Shown here one piece after another: positions 1 through 5,016 of a stretch of DNA of 5,016 nucleotides (positions within the stretch are counted from its first letter, which is position 1; every line of letters starts with the position of its first letter). Location: positions 1-5,016 of the forward strand of contig JAEZOG010000189.1 of the NCBI GenBank assembly GCA_023414155.1, in the 5' to 3' direction. A program made the position numbers and the translations under genes. This DNA comes from Cyanobacteria bacterium OH_CFB_184. Lineage in GTDB: Bacteria > Cyanobacteriota > Vampirovibrionia > Gastranaerophilales > Gastranaerophilaceae. The notes under the pieces are model-generated. The model did not search any database, had not been told where the DNA came from, and saw only the letters and a program-made list of their open reading frames with translations.

Positions 1-51
1 TATAACAAAACAAGTAAGCGAGCTGAGAAGATAAGCAACTATTCTAAATAT

Positions 52-1653
52 ATGAGCATAACTAGAGAACAAAAAGAAATAAAAGAAAAAATAAACAAGT
101 TTCAGAAGACAGGTAACATTCAAAAAGCAATTGAGACCTGTCAGTTAGCTTTGCTCAACGATGCTACAAATGCAGATCTTCACGTAAAACTGGGCGATCT
201 TTATTTAGAATGGCACCTTGATATTTACCAAGCAAAACAATATATCGATGAAGCCATAACTGAATACCAAAGGGCGCTTGAAACATATATTGATTCGCCA
301 AAAATATTTTTTAAGATAGGTTTAGCGTTTTATCATAAAAGTGAGCTTGATAAAGCGATAAATTACTTTGAACTTGCAATAGAACACAATCCAAAAATGT
401 CAAAAGCCTATTATATGATTGCAGAAACCTGCATGAAAAAGGGCAAATTCCTTGAAGCAATTGAAGCAGCTGAAAAAGCAGCTAAAATCACGCCATTTAA
501 TTCTTCAAGAACACATTATTTGATTTATAACATTCTTAAAGTTATTTCGTTTAAAGACTACAAAACAAAATTAAGAAGCTACGTTGAGCTGTTGTATTCA
601 TTCTTGACGCTTCCTTTTGATAAAGACGCGATAAAAGAAGTTTTAAGAAAAGTATCTTATATTAAATTTATTCCAATGTTATTAACAGGGCTGATAAAAG
701 CACGATTAAACGGAATAAATGAAGCATTAGCCATATATTTAAAAGCGGTGGAAAAAGCACCTGGATTCATTCTTTTGTACTGCTTAATCGGCGAAATATA
801 TAGATCACTAGGAAGATACGATGATGCTATTTGTGAATATAAAATGGCGATATGGCTCGATAGCTTAAATATTACGGCATACAACTCTCTTTGTATGGTG
901 TATGAAGAGCAGGGCGATTATGACAGTGCGATTGATGTTTATAAAAAGCTGATTGAAATTCAGCCGTATATGGCCCAATACCACAGCAATCTAGGTAACA
1001 TTCTATACCTAAAAGGTGAGATAGAAGAAGCAATCACTCACTACCAAAATGCTATCACAATCAACCCTAGCTTAAACTGGACAAGTATTATTGCTCAAAC
1101 TCTAGGCTATGTATTCCAAGAAAACACAAAAGACCTGGATGCAGCAATCAGTGCTTATCAAAGTGCATATTTATTAACACCAAAAGACATAGATATATAC
1201 ATAAATTTAGGAAGCGCTTTTTATGAAAAGGGTCAGTACGACAATGCTTTAACCGTATATAGAAGAGCGATTGAACTAGAACCATATAATGCAAAAATTC
1301 ACTGCAACTTAGGGTACTTATACTGGGGTAAAGGCGATCTTGAAGAAGCAATAAAAGCTTATGAAACAGCTATAAAATATGATAAAACATACGACATTGC
1401 TTATAACAACTTAGGTGTAATTTACCTTGATGACTTAGGCAGAGTGCAAAAAGCAATTGAGTTGTTTGAAGAAGCAATAAAATTCAATCCAAACTATGCA
1501 CTTGCATACTACAACCTTGCACGATCAATCGCAATAACAGGCGATAAAATCGAAGCAGCTAAACTATACCAAGTAGCTATGGATTTAAACACAATTACAA
1601 ATGAGCTAGACCCTCAGGAAATCCACGACAAAATTCAGGATTTATTCAACTAA
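52..1653 (+). CDS. Tetratricopeptide-repeat (TPR) protein, two TPR arrays
   Basis: A 533-residue protein built almost entirely of TPR helical hairpins, which act as protein-interaction scaffolds. Repeats carrying the usual pattern (G..Y...G...EAI..Y..AI...P) lie at about 83-150 and 207-516, with a looser one near 41-76. Clear examples are residues 380-413 and 414-447. Residues 151-205 do not fit the repeat and separate a short N-terminal array from a longer C-terminal one. The repeat near 448-482 is one residue longer than the standard 34. No signal peptide, membrane segment or catalytic domain is visible, so a cytoplasmic adaptor role is inferred; the partner is unknown. The chosen ATG has no good ribosome binding site (only GAGAAG about 20 nt upstream), and the frame stays open to base 1, so the gene may start further left. 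The thioesterase gene follows after 9 nt, suggesting co-transcription. Confidence 0.9.
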   Translation: MSITREQKEIKEKINKFQKTGNIQKAIETCQLALLNDATNADLHVKLGDLYLEWHLDIYQAKQYIDEAITEYQRALETYIDSPKIFFKIGLAFYHKSELDKAINYFELAIEHNPKMSKAYYMIAETCMKKGKFLEAIEAAEKAAKITPFNSSRTHYLIYNILKVISFKDYKTKLRSYVELLYSFLTLPFDKDAIKEVLRKVSYIKFIPMLLTGLIKARLNGINEALAIYLKAVEKAPGFILLYCLIGEIYRSLGRYDDAICEYKMAIWLDSLNITAYNSLCMVYEEQGDYDSAIDVYKKLIEIQPYMAQYHSNLGNILYLKGEIEEAITHYQNAITINPSLNWTSIIAQTLGYVFQENTKDLDAAISAYQSAYLLTPKDIDIYINLGSAFYEKGQYDNALTVYRRAIELEPYNAKIHCNLGYLYWGKGDLEEAIKAYETAIKYDKTYDIAYNNLGVIYLDDLGRVQKAIELFEEAIKFNPNYALAYYNLARSIAITGDKIEAAKLYQVAMDLNTITNELDPQEIHDKIQDLFN

Positions 1654-1662
1654 AGAGAGATT

Positions 1663-2097
1663 ATGAAATATTCAAATGAAGTTAGAATACTATACAGCGA
1701 TACTGATGCATATGGTGTCGTCTGGCATGGTGCTTACATAAAATGGCTAGAAGCCGGTAGAGTTGAGCTGTCAGAAATGCTTGGCTTGCCTTTAGAAGAA
1801 TTAGAAAAGCAAGGCGTAACCTTTCCTGTGGTTGATTTAAACCTGAGATATAAATCTTCTGCCTGGTTTAATGAAAGAATAATAATTGAAACTTCGATTG
1901 AAGAACTCAAAAATACAACTGTCAAATTTAAACACGTAGTAAAAGAAAAAGATACCGAAAAAGTAAGAGTAATAGCATCTAGCACTATAGTCGCAATAGA
2001 TAAAGACGGAAAACTCTACAAAAGATTACCAGAAAACATTTATAACTGCTATAAAAAAGCAATCGAACAAGAAAACTGCGATTTACAGATTAACTAA
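1663..2097 (+). CDS. YbgC/4-hydroxybenzoyl-CoA thioesterase-family acyl-CoA thioesterase
   Basis: A single-domain hotdog-fold thioesterase of 144 residues, a usual length for the YbgC/4HBT family. These enzymes hydrolyse acyl-CoA (or acyl carrier) thioesters in the cytoplasm. The N-terminal active-site motif is intact: YSDTDAYGVVWHGAYIKWLE at residues 11-30, with R33 completing the family pattern D.D..G.V.....Y...-E..R. By alignment with E. coli YbgC (YEDTDAGGVVYH), D15 is the expected catalytic aspartate. The rest reads as the alternating strands of the hotdog sheet (V..L..RY.. at 56-63, then ..I.I.T.I.. and ..K.....I...T.. segments). A purine-rich AAGAGAG overlaps the preceding TPR stop codon and lies 3 nt before the ATG; the 9-nt gap argues for one operon. 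The stop is doubled (TAATAA). The physiological substrate cannot be read from sequence; in many bacteria ybgC sits beside tol-pal genes, but no such neighbour is visible here. Confidence 0.9.
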   Translation: MKYSNEVRILYSDTDAYGVVWHGAYIKWLEAGRVELSEMLGLPLEELEKQGVTFPVVDLNLRYKSSAWFNERIIIETSIEELKNTTVKFKHVVKEKDTEKVRVIASSTIVAIDKDGKLYKRLPENIYNCYKKAIEQENCDLQIN

Positions 2098-2244
2098 TAA
2101 CTGAGCTGAAAATCTTTTTCTTCTATTTATAAAATTCAATAATGTTTTCATTTTTAATTCCTTTACTTATATATAAAAAGTATATACTTAGACAAAAATT
2201 GCCTTTTCTCATCACTAATTATTAATATTTATTAACAAAATAAA
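2098..2244. other. AT-rich intergenic region before the 418-codon gene
   Basis: This 147-nt gap separates the thioesterase from the next gene. It is extremely AT-rich: 26 of the 140 bases 2101-2240 are G or C. It has no open frame of note and no convincing terminator; a 5-bp AGATT/AATCT pair (2087-2091 with 2111-2115) followed by TTTTTC is the only candidate and is weak. A 12-bp palindrome and a promoter-like box occur near its centre and are listed separately. Bases just before the ATG at 2245 carry no Shine-Dalgarno sequence. Confidence 0.7.
2162..2189 (+). promoter_or_regulatory. Possible promoter overlapped by a 12-bp palindrome
   Basis: TTTACT (2162-2167, 4 of 6 matches to the -35 consensus) is followed after 15 nt by TATACT (2183-2188, 5 of 6 matches to TATAAT). 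The spacing is shorter than the usual 16-18 nt. The -10 box lies inside the perfect palindrome AAGTATATACTT (2178-2189), an arrangement that would let a dimeric repressor block transcription. It is placed to drive the gene starting at 2245. Promoter-like words are common in DNA this AT-rich, so this is a weak call. Confidence 0.25.
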
Positions 2245-3501
2245 ATGACCAAAATCAAATTCCCCACAGAAAGTTTCATAAAAGAAAAAAGATACGCTCC
2301 TGAAACATTTTCAGTTGAAGCGGTTTTGCTTATCTCTTTAAATAAGTTTTTTACTGTTTTTTTGATTTCTCAAATATTTGAGCTAAATTGTGCAATGAAA
2401 AAAAGCTACAAATATTATTTAAGCGAATTTGAAACGAGTTTTCTAGGAAAAGTCGATGACAAAGATAAAGATTTTTATTTTGCTGATACTAAATATTCTT
2501 TGGTTTATAACTTTTGCCACAGCTTTTCAAAAAGAAGGTACAAAGGAATAATTGAAATCAAAGTTGAATTTATCGACAAAGATTCTCTTGAGAACAGCTA
2601 CTTTAAAGTAGCTATGTGCATTTTACCGGAAGTTGATATAAATATAGAATTTAGTAACATTACAGAAGAAGGTATTTTAAAAATATCTCAAGACTTTTTA
2701 GAAAAAATTTGGGAATCAATTTTTAAAAGTCTTAAAAAGAAAGAATTAAATAATTTTAATTCTATAAATAAAACCGATTTAAAAGACTACCTTTTAACCT
2801 GTGCAATCTCTCCACAAATTGATATTTCAAAGGAAATTTTTGTACTATTAAAAGATGAATCTTTCACGCTTAATGATTCTATTACAGACCTTTTTCATAT
2901 AATTATGGACAAATTTATTTGTGATAAAACAAATCCAAAAGCTATATTTCTGAGCTGTGAAGAGGTTTTAAGCATAAAAAATAAGAAAAAAAACATAAAT
3001 ACACAAGGTAACAGAGGCGGCTTTAAAGAGAAACAAAAAGACAAAATAAAAAAAGATTTAATGTTCTTAAAAGCTGCAAATATAATAAATTATATTGAAA
3101 TAGAAAAAAATCAATTCAGAATTACATTGATTCACAATGCTTTTAAGTCAAATTCGATTATATATCCAATTTCCAAAAAGATTGCAGAATACAATCCAAG
3201 AAGCAATTTTTACTGCAAGAGAATAGGAGAATATCTATCTTTTCACTCTTATACCCTTAATCAAAAAAACTTAGAAATAAATACGATTAAACTCATAAAC
3301 CTAGGAGCAGACAATTTTAGTTCATTAAAGCCATCTCTTTTAAGAGAAAACCTTGAAAAAGCTTTAGATACCCTATCAAAAGATGAAATAATTTCAAGGT
3401 GGGAATACAAAAAAATAAATGAAGATGAATTAAAAGGCAGCAATTGGTTTAAAAAATACAAAACTCTGAAAATTAAAATAAATATGCAGTCGGGATTTTA
3501 A
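2245..3501 (+). CDS. Putative winged-helix DNA-binding protein, replication-initiator-like
   Basis: A 418-residue, Lys/Asn/Ile-rich protein that I cannot assign to a named family with certainty. Its second half suggests two winged-helix units. The first (about 230-310) has a basic segment RGGFKEKQKDKIKKDLMFL near 257-275, then a strand pair. The second (about 322-413) has RIGEYLSF (326-333), a helix ending in ENLEKALDTLSKDEIISRWEY (368-388, split here as ENLEKALDTL and SKDEIISRWEY), and a final NWFKKYKTLKIKI (400-412). This order resembles the C-terminus of RepA-like initiators and related DNA-binding proteins of plasmids, phages and integrative elements; that comparison is from memory. Residues 51-200 resemble nothing I recognise. 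Residues 23-48 are hydrophobic but broken by K34. The first ATG lacks a ribosome binding site; M51 (ATG at 2395) is an alternative but has none either. An in-frame TAA at 2233 closes the frame upstream. It stands alone, flanked by odd intergenic DNA, which fits acquired DNA. Confidence 0.6.
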   Translation: MTKIKFPTESFIKEKRYAPETFSVEAVLLISLNKFFTVFLISQIFELNCAMKKSYKYYLSEFETSFLGKVDDKDKDFYFADTKYSLVYNFCHSFSKRRYKGIIEIKVEFIDKDSLENSYFKVAMCILPEVDINIEFSNITEEGILKISQDFLEKIWESIFKSLKKKELNNFNSINKTDLKDYLLTCAISPQIDISKEIFVLLKDESFTLNDSITDLFHIIMDKFICDKTNPKAIFLSCEEVLSIKNKKKNINTQGNRGGFKEKQKDKIKKDLMFLKAANIINYIEIEKNQFRITLIHNAFKSNSIIYPISKKIAEYNPRSNFYCKRIGEYLSFHSYTLNQKNLEINTIKLINLGADNFSSLKPSLLRENLEKALDTLSKDEIISRWEYKKINEDELKGSNWFKKYKTLKIKINMQSGF

Positions 3502-3593
3502 AATACCTTGATAAAGAATCAGATTGTTACATGCCGGCAACTTTCCTTTTCCGCCCGAGAAAACAGAAGAAAACTATCGGGATTTAGAATCCT
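3490..3593. repeat. Imperfect direct repeat around the 418-codon gene's 3' end
   Basis: TCGGGATTTTAAAATACCT (3490-3508) covers the stop codon of the 418-codon gene, and TCGGGATTTAGAATCCT (3577-3593) lies 87 nt downstream. The first 9 bases are identical. Allowing two single-base gaps, 16 of 17 aligned positions match. This could mark a small duplication or a recombination junction; it could also be chance, since only two copies are seen. Confidence 0.4.
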
Positions 3594-3628
3594 CTACACC
3601 TGAGGGAAGGATTAAAAAAATGTCATAG
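3515..3628 (+). pseudogene. Possible C-terminal remnant of a lost gene
   Basis: Between TAA (3512-3514) and TAG (3626-3628) one + frame is open for 37 codons and encodes a plausible protein tail, including NFPFPPEKTEENYRDLES and then STPEGRIKKMS at the end. Its hydrophilic, Pro/Glu-containing composition and codons such as CCG, CCC and CGG differ from the neighbouring gene. There is no ATG near its beginning (a TTG at 3524 lacks a ribosome binding site), so it looks like the 3' end of a gene whose 5' part is gone. The stop lies 39 nt before the tail-fibre ATG, normal spacing for a former upstream gene of the same operon. The family is not recognised. The alternative is non-coding DNA that happens to be open. 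Confidence 0.3.
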
Positions 3629-3633
3629 TAAAG

Positions 3634-3647
3634 TCGTAAGCTTACGA
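3634..3647. promoter_or_regulatory. Perfect 14-bp palindrome, possible operator or leader hairpin
   Basis: TCGTAAGCTTACGA is its own reverse complement and sits 9 nt before the AAAGGA ribosome binding site of the tail-fibre gene. As DNA it could be a binding site for a dimeric regulator. As RNA it could form a 5-bp stem with an AGCT loop in the leader. There is no U-tract after it, so it is not an intrinsic terminator. Function is inferred only from symmetry and position. Confidence 0.4.
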
Positions 3648-3656
3648 TAAAACAAG

Positions 3657-3662
3657 AAAGGA
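3657..3662 (+). promoter_or_regulatory. Ribosome binding site of the tail-fibre gene
   Basis: AAAGGA lies 5 nt before the ATG at 3668 and supports that start. It is a clear Shine-Dalgarno sequence, unlike those of the two long genes to the left, which have none recognisable. Confidence 0.75.
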
Positions 3663-3667
3663 ACACT

Positions 3668-4633
3668 ATGGCATACAAAATCCCATATACATTCATTCCA
3701 GGGACAAAAGCAAAAGCAAATGAAGTTAACTCAAACTTTTCGTCTGTGGCAGAGTACCTGACAGAAGTGAATACAAATTTAATCAGCACAACATCAGACT
3801 TAAACTCAACAAAAGAAAATTTAGATGATGCAAAAGTACTTTTTAGAGAGAACAAGACTAAATTTTGCGTAAATTCTTGCCCAGGAACTTTAATAACAAC
3901 AGCAGGAACAGCAATATATTTCAACTCAACATTTGTAATAACAAACACAAACGGCATAAGTGAAACCATTACTTCTTGTCCATCTATAAATTGCGCTTCA
4001 TTAGCTGACGGCACTTACAACATTTTTGTAGGCGTCGACTCTACAAATGAGTATTTTGCAAATACTATTTACAGGCAAAAAACAGAACCTAGCGAGAAAA
4101 AACAAAACGACATTTGGTTAAATACATCAATAGAACCGATTTTTGCAGGCAAATGGGACGGTACAATCTGGGTTGAATACAAAAAAGTACCAGTTGGAAG
4201 TTTTACAATGTTAAATGGATCTATAACTGCAACTAAAATCTTTGATTTCAACGAAAATGGTTATAACGTAACAACTAACAGCCCAGCAGGTAACGGGAGT
4301 CTTTCAAACTTAACTTCAGAAGGTAAAAAAGTCATCACCTCTAATGCAATTGTCGACTATTCTAAACCCACAACTTTAAGTTGGAATACAGTATATCAAG
4401 CTCCTTCAGACGGATATATTTATTCAAGAGCATATCTAAGCGACAACAAACACTACTATGTTGAAATAGGCGAGACAAACACACTTGGAACAACTATTTG
4501 TTATACAAAAATCACTGATGTAACCAATACTTTGCAAATGGTAGTTCCGATACCAAAGGGCTACTACTACAAAATATCAGGTAATGGTAGCAACACCTTA
4601 TCAACATTCTACCCAATGAAAGGAGCAAACTAA
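3668..4633 (+). CDS. Phage tail-fibre-like structural protein
   Basis: A 321-residue protein typical of distal tail genes of tailed phages and prophages. The N-terminus (PYTFIPGTKAKANEVNSNF, residues 6-24) matches the recurrent phage tail pattern PGTKAKA.EVN.NF, expected to be the part that joins the tail or baseplate. Residues 28-60 are polar and helix-prone, probably a short trimeric coiled coil. A beta-rich Thr/Asn/Ser region follows. Residues 140-187 (PSEKKQNDIWLNTS, then GKWDGTIWVEYKKVPVGSF and NGSIT) read like a repeated tail-fibre module seen in other phages. The C-terminal part (about 230-321, ending FYPMKGAN) looks like a beta-sandwich receptor-binding tip. Two close cysteine pairs, C67/C71 and C104/C109, are unusual for a fibre. 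A strong ribosome binding site supports the start. The stop overlaps the next start, so the two genes are translated together. Role in host-surface recognition is inferred from family resemblance. Confidence 0.8.
   Translation: MAYKIPYTFIPGTKAKANEVNSNFSSVAEYLTEVNTNLISTTSDLNSTKENLDDAKVLFRENKTKFCVNSCPGTLITTAGTAIYFNSTFVITNTNGISETITSCPSINCASLADGTYNIFVGVDSTNEYFANTIYRQKTEPSEKKQNDIWLNTSIEPIFAGKWDGTIWVEYKKVPVGSFTMLNGSITATKIFDFNENGYNVTTNSPAGNGSLSNLTSEGKKVITSNAIVDYSKPTTLSWNTVYQAPSDGYIYSRAYLSDNKHYYVEIGETNTLGTTICYTKITDVTNTLQMVVPIPKGYYYKISGNGSNTLSTFYPMKGAN
4620..4625 (+). promoter_or_regulatory. Ribosome binding site inside the tail-fibre 3' end
   Basis: AAGGAG lies 7 nt before the ATG at 4633, within the last codons of the tail-fibre gene. 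With the TAATG stop/start overlap it indicates translational coupling of the two tail genes. Confidence 0.8.
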
Positions 4634-4992
4634 TGATAAAAGTACTTTATAATGAAGATGGTACAATCACTGATTTTTGGGCGATTGAAGATATTCCAGC
4701 AACCCCATTTATAGAAATATCTGAAGACGATCACAAGATGATTTTAAATAAAGATAGCTATAAAGTTATAAACAATAAACTGACTGATGTATCTGATACT
4801 GAAGAATATAAAATCAGAAAAAATGAAGAAGATAAAATCGAAAAACAAAGAAAAATAAAAGAACAAATGATTGAAATCGAAAAGCAACAAGCAAGAGCAA
4901 TAAGAGAATTAATGATAAGCGACAACGATTACTCCAGATCAAAAATTCTAGCTATTGAAACGCAAATGCAAGAGTTAAGAGATCAATTATAA
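4633..4992 (+). CDS. Small phage tail-associated coiled-coil protein
   Basis: A 119-residue acidic/basic protein in a one-base overlap (TAATG) with the tail-fibre gene. Residues 1-52 form a small strand-rich domain beginning IKVLYNEDGTITDFW, a pattern (I...N.DG.I..F, then .F.EI..DDH) common in short genes after phage tail-fibre genes. Residues about 56-118 are a continuous charged helix, very likely a coiled coil, ending EIEKQQARAIRELM (81-94) and ILAIETQMQELRDQL (105-119). Similar tails (..RAIRE..., then ..KL..IE.QI..LR.QL) occur in many uncharacterised phage proteins. A role as fibre chaperone or accessory tail protein is inferred from position and architecture; no catalytic motif is present. 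An AAGGAG ribosome binding site supports the start. Only 24 bases follow the stop, and they show no terminator or next start. Confidence 0.75.
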   Translation: MIKVLYNEDGTITDFWAIEDIPATPFIEISEDDHKMILNKDSYKVINNKLTDVSDTEEYKIRKNEEDKIEKQRKIKEQMIEIEKQQARAIRELMISDNDYSRSKILAIETQMQELRDQL

Positions 4993-5016
4993 AATAAAAA
5001 AAGAGTTCAGATATTC

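Larger units (their letters stand above)
3502..3667. other. Junction region of unusual composition before the tail genes
   Basis: This 166-nt gap has a core (3531-3610) with 38 G/C in 80 bases, while the end of the preceding gene (3421-3500) has 21 in 80. It contains CCCGA/TCGGG (3554-3558 with 3577-3581) and AATCCT/AGGATT (3588-3593 with 3608-3613) inverted repeats, and a 34-codon open stretch that reads like a protein C-terminus. The AT-rich end carries a 14-bp palindrome and the ribosome binding site of the tail gene. No convincing promoter or U-tract terminator is seen. Confidence 0.6.

Noticed and set aside
657..1351. Minus-strand open frames inside the TPR gene (657-884 and 1148-1351)
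   Set aside because: They are fully covered by a repeat-rich protein with clear TPR periodicity, and lack recognisable content of their own.
121..1461. 15-bp direct repeat CAAAAAGCAATTGAG at 121-135 and 1447-1461
   Set aside because: Both copies encode the same TPR helix motif (KAIE), so the similarity is explained by the protein repeat.
2087..2120. AGATT/AATCT pair followed by TTTTTC as a terminator for the thioesterase gene
   Set aside because: The stem is only 5 A/T-dominated base pairs with a 19-nt loop, and its first arm lies inside the coding region; too weak to call.
2313..2388. Transmembrane helix or signal peptide near the N-terminus of the 418-codon gene
   Set aside because: The hydrophobic stretch (residues 23-48) is interrupted by Asn-Lys and Gln and lacks the usual charged start followed by a clean hydrophobic core; a buried helix is more likely.
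3574..4014. Long open frame on the minus strand across the start of the tail-fibre gene
   Set aside because: It lies antisense to a well-supported gene with a strong ribosome binding site, and its translation resembles no recognisable protein; it is a by-product of codon bias on the other strand.
4400..4633. Variable region of a diversity-generating retroelement at the 3' end of the tail-fibre gene
   Set aside because: There is no template repeat or reverse transcriptase in the window, and the last codons do not show a clear initiation motif.
1..5016. tRNA, rRNA, CRISPR array or insertion sequence
   Set aside because: No cloverleaf, rRNA-like stretch, regularly spaced repeats, transposase or terminal inverted repeats were seen on either strand.

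Overview
The window is strongly AT-rich bacterial DNA. All five protein-coding genes are on the + strand, use the standard bacterial code, and are free of internal stops. Low GC, long TPR proteins and phage tail genes with Lys/Asn/Ile-rich composition would suit a gut-type low-GC bacterium such as the Gastranaerophilales/Vampirovibrionia group. That placement is a guess: the window has no rRNA, tRNA or marker gene to fix taxonomy.

Left part (1-2097) looks like ordinary chromosome. A tetratricopeptide-repeat protein (52-1653) is followed after 9 nt by a YbgC/4HBT-type acyl-CoA thioesterase (1663-2097), probably in one transcript. The TPR reading frame has no stop codon back to base 1, so its true start could lie outside the window.

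Middle part (2098-3667) is different. A very AT-rich 147-nt gap (26 G/C in the 140 bases 2101-2240) contains a perfect 12-bp palindrome overlapping a weak promoter-like sequence. It leads to a lone 418-codon gene (2245-3501) whose C-terminal half reads like the winged-helix DNA-binding region of plasmid or phage replication-initiator-type proteins; this is a tentative call. A 166-nt gap follows. Its core (3531-3610) is 38/80 G/C, against 21/80 in 3421-3500. It holds a short open frame that looks like the C-terminal end of a lost gene, two hairpin-forming repeats, an imperfect direct repeat shared with the end of the 418-codon gene, and a perfect 14-bp palindrome just before the next ribosome binding site.

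Right part (3668-4992) is a two-gene phage tail cassette. It has a 321-aa tail-fibre-like protein whose N-terminus carries the phage structural-protein pattern PGTKAKANEVNSNF, and a translationally coupled 119-aa coiled-coil protein in a TAATG stop/start overlap with an AAGGAG ribosome binding site. The most economical reading is a boundary between host chromosome and a prophage, or a remodelled prophage remnant, with the initiator-like gene and gene debris in between. No integrase, att site, capsid or lysis gene is visible here. No wholly new system can be demonstrated; the least-explained parts are the 418-aa protein and the 3502-3667 junction.
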